NCBI GenBank assembly: GCA_024752435.1 | Contig: CP103034.1 | Coordinates: forward strand, 1,116,001 to 1,180,000 | DNA from: Allantophomopsis cytisporea | Taxonomy: Eukaryota > Ascomycota > Leotiomycetes > Phacidiales > Phacidiaceae | Reading direction: 5' to 3' | Length of the DNA stretch: 64,000 bases | Shown: one piece after another, positions 23,695 to 35,824 of the stretch | Layout: every line of letters begins with the position of its first letter | How positions within the stretch are numbered: the stretch's first letter is position 1 | Position numbers and translations under genes: made by a program | The notes under the pieces: model-generated | Databases searched by the model: none | What the model was told of the DNA's origin: nothing | The model's input: only the letters and a program-made list of their open reading frames with translations

Positions 23695-25013
23695 TCAAAT
23701 GGCCGAGGGCCCTGCGTCCTTCCGCCAACCCTTCGCCTTCATGTTATCCTCGATTGCTTTCCAGATAGCCTCCACAATCTCTCTATCTCTCCATCTACTG
23801 CTCATTCCTGCCTGTGGACTCCACTTGTCTACCGCCATACTCATTACTCCTCGTCCCCATCCCTTGACACTTTCCGGTGGTTGCTCTCCCCTCCAGCCTA
23901 AATACACTCCCAGCGTGTGCCTAAAAAGTTCTGTGGGGTGCTGCCACTTATAGCTCTTGAATTGCCAGGTCTGACCAGTTGTGAAGACCGCCACCACGCG
24001 GTTCCAATACTCGGGCTTGAATTGCTCAGGAGTATCAACGAGGATGAAACGCATTGGGCGTGTGGGATCGATGGAGGGGAGCGAGCGAGAAATGTGGAGA
24101 ATTGACGCAGAAGAAGCGGAGGTTGAAACGGAGGAATCTGGAGGCACGTAGAGACCTGACTCGAGGAAGGATTTGATATTTGACATGCGCAAAAGCGAGG
24201 AGGCAGAAGGAGAGAGCAGAATGATGGGGTCGGGACGACGTGCTGGCGCTTTAGAATTTATGGCCAATGCAGGATTGTTCGCAATGTTGGTGGCAGCAGC
24301 ATGAGCCGCCTTGCGCGATGTCATTGGAGCCGCAAGTTTTCGCACATGTGAGAAATCCTAGAGTCATTAGTTGCGTTCAAATACATCATAACGAGACATA
24401 CAGTAGGCTTAATCCCCCGCAAGATACTGTTTCGATCACCCGTCCGTCTCTCCCCGCTGTAGATTTCCGCCAATCTTGGATCTGTAGTCTTTGCAGATCG
24501 TCCTACACCACTTGTGACAGGCGCAATTCCTCCTGCTGCGCCAGAGGCCACCTGCGCGCTGGCGGCGGCATTACTCGTCTCACTAGCCAATGGCTTGATA
24601 TATTCACTTTCCTCAGAGGCGCCTTCCAACCAGGTAATGAGATCCAATCTCTCTACAAATGCAAGATTTTGGACCTTACCGCCGGCCCCTCCTTCTGCGG
24701 CGAGTTCAACGTCAAGAGCCTGTGCCGAAGCATTGTATTCTGGAATCGCGGATTCGCGCTTCAGCCAAGCGAAATATATACTGCGCAGATCAACAGGTTG
24801 ATCTGAGGAGATAAAGCGCGTAGGCGTGCTGAGAGGGAGAGCAATCTGTACAGGTGAAGAGAATTGAAGAAAGGTAGCTGTTGCCAAGCTCAGATCGACG
24901 GAGGAGGCTGAAGTTGCGTCGGCGGTGGTTGTAGGAATTGCTGGGCTATCTGAAGCTATTGATTGTCGGAGGAGAAGAAGCGCATCATGTGCGGAAGACT
25001 CTATAGCCGCCAT
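23695..25013 (-). CDS. CDC73: Paf1 complex subunit Cdc73
   Basis: Subunit of the nuclear Paf1 complex, which travels with RNA polymerase II and supports elongation and histone modification; orthologue of human parafibromin. Exons 25013-24402 and 24357-23695 (phase 0 junction) give 424 residues, close to the 393 of yeast. The central segment DPRLAEIYSGERRTGDRNSI followed by LRGIKPTDFSHVRK is the conserved linker of the family. The C-terminal Ras-like domain (about residues 265-415) contains PIILLSPSASSLLRMSNIKS, MRFILVDTPEQFKPEYWNRV, VAVFTTGQTWQFKSYKW, then HTLGVYLGW and VDKWSPQAG. This domain binds chromatin in yeast. The intron branch site CTAATGA and acceptor CTCTAG are clear. The start ATG lies in GCCATGG-type context on the coding strand. 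The next gene upstream is on the same strand but is separated by about 600 bp. Confidence 0.97.
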
Positions 25014-25607
25014 GGTGTTTTGAGACTGCGTTGGTGGAGCAGAAGGGAGGTTGCAGCTGTACTGCGTCGAGGTCGAATGTGTCGCGTTGCTCGAAGCTGT
25101 ATGAATGTGAAGCTATCTATTTTGTACGGTATACCTGAGGCCGCGTCTACGCAGCAGCAGCGCGGCATTCATTCCGACACTCGACAACATGCAGGACCAA
25201 TACACTTTGGTTGCATGATACTAAGACGTCGGCTGAGAATAATCAAGCTTCAATGCAAACACTTAATGAGCCACTCCAGGGTTTGGCCGTTTGATGACAT
25301 CTGGTTGATGTATATAATGTCGCGGCTATCCAAAAACGCGCGTTATATCGTTTGAAAACAATCAGTCTTCCTGAGGATCTCTTTGGAAACATAAATAAAC
25401 CAGGACTTAAGTCTTTCTACAACATCAACGTTATGCTTAGTTACCAGGCTCTCTATATGCAGTCTCAAACACTGCTTCTCCACCAAATCTCTAGGTATGT
25501 GACATCTGGTCTTCATAATGAACAATACTCCATCATTGGTATTTGATATACCTCTCATTTTCAAGACGAGAATTCACTTCTTCGCATCTGACCCTCGCTA
25601 CCCCACA
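25014..25607. other. Intergenic region upstream of CDC73
   Basis: Promoter of CDC73 and 3' flank of the unknown gene at 25608-27438. No further gene, repeat or RNA recognised. Confidence 0.5.
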
Positions 25608-27438
25608 TTATTTAGAGCTGGGATCTTTACTATGTCCCTTCATTGTACTGTTTCTTCCATGATAAACACAAACTGCTCTCCCTCTAGAAGGATGGAGAGG
25701 ATTCATAGGGCACAATGGGCTTGAAGGAAGATGCTCGGGAACATGAAGCTCAAAGGCTTTGGGCTTGATTTCTCGCCTCACGGCTTGTTGCTTGGCTTTT
25801 CTGTCAAGATCTTCATCGAACCAGTTCTTGGCTCCTCTGCTTCCGGAAGCGTTTGCAGAACCGCTTTTGGTCCTGATTTGTCCAGGCACCTGGATAGGAG
25901 TTGAGGAGTCACTGTCTGATGGGGACCTTGAAGTATCTCGATCGGGTGCTTTGAGGTCGAAGAAAAAGCCCCGAACTTGCCCTGATGGTGTATCTTGAGA
26001 CATAGGAGGCGTATTTATTCTCCGAGCTTCCTGAAATAGGAAGTTAATGTTCGATTTCAGCTGTGACAAGTTTGATGAGGGCTACTTACCGATGGCAAAA
26101 AAGTTGGATTATCTACATTTGATATCTCCACTGTTCAGTATTTGAGAAATTATATACAATATTTAGGCTAAAAAAAGCTCATCTTACCCCTTTGAAATAC
26201 CTTCCCTTTCTCCGCTATATACGTTTCTTCGGCTTTTGGTGTGGACGGAGGTGCTGCACCCATCAAGAGAACTCGAATTGATTCAGAAGCACTGGCTAGA
26301 GATGTTTCGGAGGCTTGACTATGCCATGGCGCTAATCCATGGCCACCTTTATTTGTGTCGGGTGATCTGGATTCTAACCCTTTCGTCTTTTGGGTACGCA
26401 CTCGCTCGAGGTATTGTGCAACTCCTTCAAGTGTGAGGCTAGTCGCGGTAGGTGTTCTACCTGCGGATACCATTGCGCCCTACAGCCTTGATTAGTCGAT
26501 TTCATCTGATCGTGATGTTTTGTTACCTTGCTATGGATATCGAGTCCTCGAATAATACCACGCTTTGTCTTGCAGAGTAGACCTTCTGGCACACCTGATT
26601 GCGACTTAAAATGTGGATATACAGGCGAAAGGTATGTAAACCCTCTACGTATTTTGCTAGAAGCTGAGGTAGTCGTTGTGGATGAAGCACTTTCCTTCTT
26701 GGTTGGCTCATTATCTTTATTGGAGTTGCGCATGGGAGATTCGAGGTGTGAATCACCGCTCTCAACAAATTCCTGGGTAGATATCGATGTCAAATTTCCA
26801 GAGGAGGATTGCCCGCTTTTGCCAATTCTTTCAATTGAGGATGATGGCTTTATGATCGATTTCAGAAGTGTTCGTACTTTCTTTTCCTTGACTTGACTTG
26901 GTTCCTCCTCCACTTTCCGTTCTGCCCAAAAGCCTGCTGGAAACCACACCCATTCGAACCCTTCTCGCGCAGGACGGGGAGGATCAACGGCTCCACTGAG
27001 ATCTTGTGCAGGTCCGCTTGTCTGAGTGGAATCTGTTCTTCCTGCAACGCGCCTGTGGTCGTCTTCGCGTTGCAGGCTTGATGTTGGACTTTGTAAGTCA
27101 TCCAGGTATGTGCGAATCTTGGATGGTAATGATTGAGACGACTTTGACTTTGATGTTGAAGCTTCGTCCTCGCTTCTTTCATTTGCAAATGATTTCGAAT
27201 GCGGCAAGTGTTCAACATAATGTGGTGAATCGATAGATGAATAGCTAGAGCTTTTGCTGTCTAGTGAGCGTGCAGGTAGTCTAGTTAGAATTTGATTTTT
27301 GTATATCTCTCTAGAACCAGGTGAGCCCATGGCCGAGCCTTCAGTACGTCTAGTATGGGTCGATTCATCTGTTCCTTGTCGATTGAGGACAGAGCTCGGC
27401 CTGCCTTTCCTGCCAGCTCGCACGCCGGTCTCGGGCAT
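25608..27438 (-). CDS. Conserved fungal protein, unknown function
   Basis: Four exons (27438-26527, 26479-26188, 26130-26090, 26030-25608) give about 555 residues. I do not recognise a catalytic domain. The N-terminus (MPETGVRAGRKGRPSSVLNR) and long Ser/Lys-rich stretches look disordered. Three islands appear ordered: EGFEWVWFPAGFWAERK (about 160-176), KIRRGFTYLSPVYPHFKS with LLCKTKRGIIRGL (about 265-300), and KAFELHVPEHLPSSPLCPMN followed by RGRAVCVYHGR near the C-terminus. The last island has spaced Cys and His residues (CP...CVYHGR) and may be a small structural motif. The open frame continues above the ATG to a GTG, but no upstream ATG or credible exon was found, so 27438 is preferred. 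The 41-nt exon at 26130-26090 is required to keep frame and uses canonical borders. Possible roles such as adaptor or scaffold are speculation. Confidence 0.75.
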
Positions 27439-28468
27439 TTCTTTTACAGGCACTAAAATACCCTACCCAAAAGAAAGGATGGAAGATCCAGGTGCATGAA
27501 AGTAGTTTCATAGGGATTGGATGATGAGAATGATATAGGATGTTTTGTAGGTGGCTTTCGTTTATTTTAAGATAGAAATAATACTTATAGGCGTGATGAT
27601 AGGCATGGATGGCTCATGGATGTGAGGCCACTCGAACGGTTGATTTTTGTTCATACTATGATGGCTCTTGCTGTTATTAAATAATATGAAGGCAAGTATG
27701 TTCTCATATCTGATTGGTATCGTGGGTTCTAAGCTATCTTGAGAGTGATCGGAAGGTAGTTAAGGCAAGTACATCCAGGTACTTGAAATGAAGGCATAAA
27801 ACCTATCACTTCATACCTGTCCGTGAATGTCACAAGTGTGCTGTGAGTCATGCTTTTCTTTTCTTGTCTCGAATATTGTGTTCAACGAAATGATGCAGGG
27901 GGATTTGCACATACTCCTGGAGGATAAGCATTCTAAATTCTTGACTCTATAGTTGTATAGATTTCCATTAAGCTTAGTATTTATCCCCACACTACAGACA
28001 GTATCACGCAACCGAACCGATAAAGCCGTCGACATCCTCAAACCTGCCAAACACAAATTACATAACTACCTTCTGAAAACGAAACAACGTGGTGTACGTT
28101 TCGGAAGAATTATAAGCATTTTCTCCACAGATAATGGGCTTTAGTTATAGTATCGCGGGGTTCGTTTTGTGGAGGTATTTAGGCTAAACTAAGATTTACT
28201 TCATCGGACATGACATCGTAGTTATGGCCCGTTGCACTTATAACAGCGAGATTGTTAGTGAATTATAAGAGATTCATATATTGTGTTATTGCCAACTTCA
28301 GTAACAAACTACAACCTCTCTCTGAATATTTTGCTTCTTGGTACAGGTATTCATTTCGGAGACTTATGTCTAGGTGAATAGTATTATTTACATATAATAT
28401 TGAGATATTCGAATTCTGCCTTCCGTACCAAGCTGCGAGGTTTAGGGTATATCCTGAACTGCGGTACT
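27439..28468. other. Divergent intergenic region, unknown gene / GH95
   Basis: AT-rich kilobase between two divergently transcribed genes; it should contain both promoters. No RNA gene or repeat recognised and no open frame above 85 codons. Confidence 0.5.
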
Positions 28469-31059
28469 ATGTTATTACGACTTCTTCCAATTCTAGTTGC
28501 GAGATGTATGGTTCTCGTGCAAGCTAAAGTTCTCTGGTCAAGCACACCTGCGAGCAATTGGAGCAACCTAATCCGAGAAGCATATCCAATTGGAAATGGA
28601 CGACTTGGGGGTATGCCATGAATCTTTGGAATATTGAAATTGCTAATGATTTGTAGCTATGCCATTTGGTGCCCCAGGACAGGACAAGATAAATCTAAAC
28701 GTTGATTCACTGTGGTGGGGAGGACCTTTCCAGGTAGATGTAAGTCCAAGATATTCTTGGACGCTTGCTTCGGAGTTTCCTGACATGCGAAGAACTATAC
28801 GGGAGGCAATCCAACCACTGAGAAAGCCTCTTATCTACCAGAAATTCGGAGCTTCATATTCGAAAATGGAACAGGAAGAAAGTAATTGTCTCTCAAGCAT
28901 AAACATCTGACTAACATGTCCTAGATGTTGACCCACTTCTTGGAAGTGCAGAAGCTGAAAACTTTTACGGTAGTTATCAGGTACTTGGCAACTTGACCGT
29001 CACGGTTGCGGGACTTGTAAACTCCAGTACTGGCTATTCTAGATCACTTGACTTGGACACTGGCACACATGTAACGAAATTCTTCTCGGGCAATTCATCA
29101 TACACAAGTACAGTTCTATGTTCATATCCAGACCAGGTCTGTTGGTATGAACTTACCACAAACTCGACTCTACCAGAAATTACTTTTAGTCTTGAGAACT
29201 TGCAGGTCAATTCGAGCTTTCAGAACTCAACTTGTAGTGATGGATACGCACGACTGACTGGCTATACACAACTTGGCCCACCACTCGGTATGAAATATGA
29301 CGCCATTGCACGTTTGACTGGAAATACCACCAAGTCATCATGCAATAACTCAGCGGCAGGAGTGATAACTATTCCCGCCCAGCAATCCAGCAGTATTAGT
29401 ATTGTCATAGGAATGGGCACGGATTACGATCAGACCAAAGGGAATGCAGCGAACGATTTTACTTTCAGGGGCGAGGACCCAGGTAGTTATGTTGAAGCTG
29501 TCACATCTGCAGCTGCGGCGAAGGCAGGAGCTATTCTGGTCTCCGATGGTAAGCTCCAATCTAAGTCCAGCCTTTGAAGCACACACTAATACAAACCAGC
29601 TATCAACGACTATAAGAGTCTAGCAAGTGCCTTTGAACTTGATCTGCCCGACACTGCAAAATCTGCTCGCATCGAGACATCGATACTTATTGATAGATAC
29701 CTCGTCAATGGAACAGGAGACCCCTATCTTGAATCACTCCTCTTTGCTTATGGTCGACATCTCTTCATAAGTTCATCTAGGGACAACTCCCTACCACCGA
29801 ATCTCCAAGGACGCTGGAGCTATGGATTATCAGCAGCCTGGAACGGCGACTACCATCTAGATATTAATTTGCAGATGAATCACTGGGGAGTGGATGAAAC
29901 AGGACTGGGCTCTCTACAGGTCGCTCTTTGGAACCTCATGCAAGACACTTTCGTTCCACGAGGGAGCGAGACAGCAGAACTTCTTTACGGCGCACCAGGA
30001 TGGGTCACGCATGGCAATATAAATACCTTCGGGCATACAAGTATGGAATCCGTTGCGGAGTGGGCAGACTATCCAATTGCGCCAGCTTGGATGATGCAGC
30101 ATGTGTGGGACCATTACGATTATTCACAGGACGAAGCCTGGTTTCAAGAGCAAGGATATCCACTGATCAAAGGGGTAGCGCAATTCTGGCTCTCGCAGCT
30201 GCAGGAAGACCATTTTTTTAACGACAGCAGTTTAGTAGTCAACCCATGCAATTCCGCTGAACATGGGCCTACGACCTTCGCCTGCACCCATTACCAGCAA
30301 CTCATCCACCAAGTCTTCGAAGCAGTCTTGTCTGGCAACACTATCATCAACGACACCGATACCAACTTCACAACGTCTATCTCCACGGCCATCGCATCTC
30401 TTGACAAAGGCCTCCACATTGGCTCCTGGGGAGAAATCAAAGAATGGAAAATTCCTGACTCCTACGGCTATGACTTTGAAAACGACACGCACCGCCACCT
30501 CTCCCATCTTGTAGGCTGGTACCCGGGCTATTCGTTATCATCTTTTAGTTCAGGCTACACAAACAGTACTGTTCAATCTGCTGTTGCCACGTCTCTATGG
30601 AGCCGAGGTCCAGGTGACGGACCAGATGCTAATGCGGGTTGGGAAAAGGTTTGGAGGGCGGCATGCTGGGCACGTCTCAACAACACTTCCCAGGCATACT
30701 ACGAATTGCGCTTTGCAATCGATGAAAATTATGCTGCGAATGGACTAAGCATGTACAGTGCTAACTTCGAGCCTTTCCAGATTGATGCCAACTTTGGCAT
30801 CGTGGGGGCTATGTTAGCTATGTTAGTTGTTGATTTACCGCTACCTTTTGGGAGTGAAAATTTGCACACTGTAGTATTGGGCCCTGCTATTCCAGAGAGT
30901 TGGGCTGGTGGAAGTGTTAAGGGATTGAGGCTCAGAGGTGGTGGCATAGTAGACTTTGGGTGGGACGATAATGGGTTGGTTACACACGCTGTGGTCAGAG
31001 AAAGAGAGAAGCCTGTTGCTGTCTTGGACAAGAATGGGAATGTTCTGGTCCAAAAATAA
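28469..31059 (+). CDS. Secreted GH95 alpha-L-fucosidase (frame conflict)
   Basis: Glycoside hydrolase family 95, inverting alpha-1,2-L-fucosidase or relative, predicted secreted, acting on fucosylated plant xyloglucan or glycans. Exons: 28469-28610, 28657-28739, 28793-28881, 28925 or 28947 to 29548, 29600-31059. A signal peptide (about MLLRLLPILVARCMVLVQA) precedes KVLWSSTPASNW. Family blocks are AYPIGNGRLGAMPFGA, INLNVDSLWWGGPF, NYTGGNPTTEKASYLPEIRS, SYQVLGNLTV, LPPNLQGRWSYGLSAAWNGD, YHLDINLQMNHWG, HRHLSHLVGWYPG and FEPFQIDANFGIVGAMLAM. Many N-x-S/T sites fit secretion. The obvious third-intron acceptor at 28923-28924 throws the frame by one base; an alternative acceptor at 28945-28946 restores it (791 residues) but drops VDPLLGS, a stretch that looks conserved. 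So the gene is either intact with an unusual acceptor, carries a one-base insertion in the A-run near 28878-28881, or contains a sequencing error. Confidence 0.88.
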
Positions 31060-31464
31060 TGGTCCATGGTACCTAAAATTTCGAACTCTATGCATCAGTG
31101 TAGAATTTGAGACTGGATTATATCTCCCTGGACATGCGTGAGATTACTGAATACCATATTTAAAGTAGGCTGTCCTGGTGAAATATAATGCTTCTTGTTC
31201 TCTCATTAGTATATCACAAGAAATGGATATCCATGTGTATTAGAAACTGATGATTTTTTCTAAGAGGCCCTTTCTCGTGTCTCCTTGAATAATGACGATG
31301 ATTATGGATTTCCTATGACCCATCAGGACCGCACATCACCACACCTTCATAATCTCCATCCTCAAACTATAGGGAATCACTACCGATATAGACCTTGTGC
31401 ACAATATACAAACTTCGCCAATGCCCAAGCACCGAACTCCCGGCTCAATGGCTCTTAACAAATC
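31060..31464. other. Convergent intergenic region, GH95 / CUE1-like
   Basis: Short AT-rich region between convergent genes, likely only 3' untranslated DNA and poly(A) signals. Nothing else seen. Confidence 0.55.
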
Positions 31465-32146
31465 TCAAGAAGATGACGGCGCAGTCTGTGCCGCCTTTTC
31501 AGCCCTTAATTTCTCCTCCATCTTCCTCCTCGCCGCTAGGATCATCTCCTCTCTCCTCCGCTGCAAGAGCGCCTGCCTTTCTCCTTTATTTTGACTCCAA
31601 GCCTGCTTCTTCTTCTCTGCCTCCGCAGGCGTCTCCTCAGCACCCGTCGCAATCTTCGAGGCCAGGTTGTATCGCGTGATGAGATCCGGCTGCACTGGTT
31701 TGCTCGCTGCGGGCACAGCAGGTGTATTGGCCACAGAGCCTACTGGTGCAGGAAGAGGAGGTTGGAAACTTTGCGGGGGCTGCATAATGGACTCTGTCAG
31801 CACGATTCAACAGGTACAGCAATCATCACAAACGCCCGGTACGGAGATAGCACAAAGACTAGATGGAACTCACGACTTCTAGACCTCTCCCACTCAGCAC
31901 ACGCTCCGTTGTCGCGGCTACATTACCGCCGTCTCTTTGTAGGTTCCACATAATATGCCGCCTGGAGATCTGTGGGAACATCTGCTGGATGCGGTCGACG
32001 TCAGCTTCGCGAGCGCGAGCTGCTGACGCCGACGACACATGTCGTTGAGTAGCAGGCGTAGAGCTGCTGAAGAAGAAATATCGGATGGCGACGCCAGAGA
32101 GTAAGAGCACGAGGATCAATTGCGGGACATTGATTTCGTTGGCCAT
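31465..32146 (-). CDS. CUE-domain ER membrane protein, Cue1-like
   Basis: Two exons (32146-31874 and 31791-31465) give 199 residues. The protein has one N-terminal membrane helix (about residues 7-27, QLILVLLLSGVAIRYFFF), then a CUE ubiquitin-binding domain at about 46-90 with VDRIQQMFPQISRRHIMWNL and TTERVLSGRGLEV. Residues 110-199 are Ala/Pro-rich and finish with a highly charged helix (QAWSQNKGERQALLQRRREE), at the place where yeast Cue1 has its Ubc7-binding region. Architecture and length match Cue1, which tethers the E2 Ubc7 to the ER membrane and activates it for ER-associated degradation. Whether the C-terminal helix really binds Ubc7 is inference. The acceptor was set at 31792 so that GTC joins TCC in phase 0; the nearer AG two bases upstream breaks the frame. 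Confidence 0.88.
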
Positions 32147-32971
32147 GGTGGGCTGCTGCTGGCTGGGCTGGGGATGCGCTGCGGATGGCGCGCCAATTGT
32201 AGTGAGCTATGGGAATTTGTCGTACTCACTGACCCTACTTGTAATATTGTGGAATATGATACGAGTGAGAGGCAAGGGACACCGGTTATGGACTGAAGAT
32301 ATTCTTTGTGGACTTGGTGTGGAGATGGGTATGTATGTGCTCGGTCTACCAAGATACGAGAGATGAATGACGGCAAAATCCGAGGAGCTTCAACTTTTCC
32401 GTTTTTAGTAATTACCTGCTATCTTAGTCCGAGGAAGTTGGTACTCAAGTTAGCAAAAGTATTAATAAACGCTTCACAATCCCCAAAATAGTTATAGAAA
32501 TTATGGACATGAGTTAGGCATTGACATTGCTATCCATGTATTCGGGCATGGCGGCTCTATATGTTGATTCTCTCGGGGCAAACATTGGCCCATAATACTG
32601 TATATATCTTTCCGTTGAGACTTTTTCAAAGTTGTACATCTACAAAGAACCGTAAAATTATTTATAGTCATAAATTGACCACCATAGCAGATACACGCGA
32701 AATAGCGTCAGGCACACGATCACATTGAAGTGGGGTACCATGAAGCTATTACGCAGAACCCGATCTTGTATTATCATATCTCTACATATCAAGTTCCACA
32801 TGGAGTCGTCAGGCACACCCTATGTGGTACCTCGTACGCCATGTACACCCAAAGCCAACTAAAGCCACTCCATTGATGACCAAGATACGCCCCAGAGCAC
32901 ATTCCTGCCATAACTATGGAGATGAACGCCTAGTCCGAGAAAATCGCAAAAACTCATGGCCACATTTAAAA
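32147..32971. other. Intergenic region, CUE1-like / NOT2
   Basis: Contains the promoter of the CUE1-like gene and the 3' flank of NOT2. No gene, RNA or repeat recognised. Open frames are all below 95 codons. Confidence 0.5.
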
Positions 32972-35067
32972 TTACAGACTTAGTATGCCATTGTTGACTG
33001 TCTCTAACTCACTGTAAATCAAAGTAAATTCTCGCTGATGAACTCGGTCAGTATAGTTCTGATGACTTCTAAAGTGTGTACGTACACGTTCTCGGAACCC
33101 GTTAGGCGACCAGAAAGTATAATAGCCTCTCTCTGATCCAGCATCGATTTGTTGAGGGGTCATCTCTGCGTCTTTTGTAAGCCAGAGCTGGGTTGGCTTG
33201 TGGTATCTCCAATTTCTCGTGGTGCTGTAAGGGATCAGTTCTTGTTCTAAAAACTACAACAATCACACTTACAGTTCCTGAGCAGCCAACATTTGACGAA
33301 TGCTCTGAGGTTCTGTGTAGAATATGACAAGCAATGACTCATCACTAAGATTAGACATTTTTGATTCGATTGGCGCCGTGTTGAGGACTTGATAACATTC
33401 TGGCAAGTTGAACTTGGGAATGTCAGGTCTTGCTGGGGTATCGTCAAATGGAGACCATATACTGTCTGCCAGAGAACTGTGAACAGATTAGCCATTGCTT
33501 TTATTTTCTTCTTTCCTCAAAGGTAATATTAGTTGCTTACTCTGAAGAAGCAAGATCAAGACCTAGTCCGTTCAGATCAATGCCCGACATAAGTGCAGCT
33601 TGATCACTATAGGGTCCTTTCAACATGGTGAAATAGCCCTTCAGACCGAATCTGTCCATATCACTCATTCCAGCACATGGATCCTCGATCTCTAACTCGG
33701 AATTCTGGCCTTCCTCAGCATCACCGCTGTCTGCTGTTTCTCTATGCTGTGTCGGAGAGACTGGCTTAGCACCCTCCCTTGTACTAAGCGAAGAAAGTAT
33801 CACACTTGGATCTTGGAAAGTACCCATATTAGCTGGTGGAGCGTTTTCAGAAGCCGAAAACGATTGCTGAGAGATGTCAGTGAACCCTTTAGTACTATTT
33901 TTAAAGAAGCATACGTTTGTACTGTCGTCAATATCATCTCCGCCATGACGAGATCCAGTTGTTGAGGACATTTGAGATAATCCTATCCACTGTGAGCAAA
34001 AGAACGATTCATTTAGAATCAATCGGCTTTACCTGCAGGAACAGCAGGAGACGCAACTCGTCCCACCGATGCTGTTCTGTTACCCCCATTGACCATGTTA
34101 AGCAAAGCATTGTTCGCTGAACGTGGAGGGCCACCTAGTGCAGTGCCAAAGGCCGAACCACCAGTTTGACCCCCGAAACCGATATTCGACATCAAGCTTG
34201 ATCTCTCTTGTCCAATCCCCCGGCTCAAGGGTGGGAAATCATCTGTTGGGCCCGCTGACATTTGCGAACTTCCAACAGCGTTTCCACCAAACCGAAAGCT
34301 ACCTTGGTTGCTTGGTAACTGCGACGAAGAAGAAAACAGGTCGTCTTGTTGCTGTTGTCGCTGCGTCTGAGCTTGCTGGTGTCCTTGTAATAAGCTTGAC
34401 TGTTGAGCTCTTGGGTTCGAAGGTTGAGCGATCGTCCGAGCACTTGGTGCAGACCAAAGGGATTGAGCAGGATTCGATTGCTGGGGTGGATTGTTTGATA
34501 AGGAGGGGAATTCACTATCATTCGCGAGTTAGTCGTGATGTGCAAAACGAAAGCAACAACTACAGTGCGCGTCGAAGCTCATAGCTCTCCTGCGAAGCTG
34601 CAATGAGCCAGCCGAATACAAACGTGTCCACGAGCTCAAAGGGAATATGAATTGAAGGCTTACGATAGGTCGAGTGGTGTTGCTGGCTGAGATCCCCCAA
34701 GACTTTGCGCAAAGCTGGCCATCGGTGCGTTCGCTCGTGGATTTTGTCCTTGTAGACCAGCAGCTCCCATAGGTACTGCGCCTCCAAAAGCCCACGTAGC
34801 TCCGTTGTTCGCTATATTCGAGACCATCAGTACGTGCTCCGACCTTCCCCACTCAGCCCCCGCATTGTACGCACCAATCTTGCCGTTCGGTAATCGCCCT
34901 GTTGGTGTCCGGCTTTGCGGCATCTGTTGCTGACTGGGAAACCCACTCGGTAACCCGCGTATTGATTGTGGTCCAACTCCTGCTCAATTGATATTGTCAG
35001 TAAATTGTTCTATGTTGGTGTGTATACTCGCAGAAAGTATATCCTCCAAAGTCGTGTTCTTTTTCAT
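32972..35067 (-). CDS. NOT2: CCR4-NOT complex subunit NOT2
   Basis: Core subunit of the CCR4-NOT complex, which deadenylates mRNA and regulates transcription; homologue of human CNOT2. Nine exons: 35067-35028, 34979-34875, 34811-34664, 34514-34033, 33982-33915, 33866-33541, 33476-33273, 33224-33086, 33034-32972; 524 residues. The N-terminal half is Gln/Ser/Pro-rich and disordered. Conserved blocks are DDFPPLSRGIGQER, DRFGLKGYFTMLKGPYSDQA with LMSGIDLNGLGLDL, and the C-terminal NOT-box with WSPFDDTPARPDIPKFNLPE, CYQVLNTAPIESKM, ESLLVIFYTEPQSIRQMLAA, NWRYHKPTQLWLTKDAE, ERGYYTFWSPNGFRERREF and TLIYSELE. The intron at 33914-33867 is 48 nt and frame-preserving, so unspliced transcripts would still be readable. 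The first exon is the least certain part: the ATG at 35067 is the only one that splices in frame to the conserved GPQSIRGLPSGFPSQQQ segment, but its own residues show no conservation. Confidence 0.92.
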
Positions 35068-35824
35068 ATCTGTTGCGGCGACAGCACAGTGTTTCGAAAG
35101 AATTTGAGAGCCCGTTCAAAGGTCATCATATCAGTGCCATCATGTCTGTTTGAAAGTTGTATACACCCACTTAGTGATGGTGAATGCAAGCATGACTTGC
35201 GATAAACCAAACAGCTTAGAGATGGAATGCATAACAGTATCGAACAACACCACAGCAAGAGACAAGACCCAAACGCCTAGTAGAATCATAATGCAAAGTG
35301 CACACAAAGCCATCGGCGCCATCGCATGGGCGAAAGAGGCTGCGCACAATATCGATGTGGGGAAGAACGGGCATGTGTACCTGGACGTTGCATATTTTCT
35401 ATGGGTCGAACTTGTGCTTCGTGTTGATGTGCTTGTTTTTGAAGACCTGTCGCAGCTTTCGACTTGTGGGATCGTCGTGGAGATTTCGAGGTATTTCGGG
35501 GCGGATTTGATCAATGTCGGGGATATTTGAATGGTGAAGATGCGCAATGCGTGTGTGAAGCCTCATGGAGTTTCGATGGGCGGTACCGAATTGGGTATGG
35601 CGTAAGTCCAAGCTCCGTCCCATGATGCGGGACAGCAGCCGAGGAGAGGATGCCTCATGCCATCATGCCTCATGCCATCAACAAGTTTCTGGACAACTTC
35701 TACCATTCGCATCGGCACCTTACATGCAACTGCACATTTTCAGACACAAATCACGTCTTTCTGTGTCTCTGTTTGTGATCACTCACTATCCATGATCCAG
35801 ATAACGCAGGGTGTAACAAAGATC
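35068..35824. other. Upstream region of NOT2
   Basis: Open frames of 126 and 135 codons overlap here on opposite strands (35150-35530 plus, 35140-35547 minus). Neither has a recognisable motif; the minus-strand frame is hydrophobic in its C-terminal half. I treat the stretch as promoter or leader of NOT2. A hidden gene or alternative first exon is possible. Confidence 0.4.

Noticed and set aside
35140..35547. 135-codon minus-strand frame with hydrophobic C-terminus
   Set aside because: It could be a membrane protein fragment, but an equally long frame overlaps on the other strand and no family resemblance was found.
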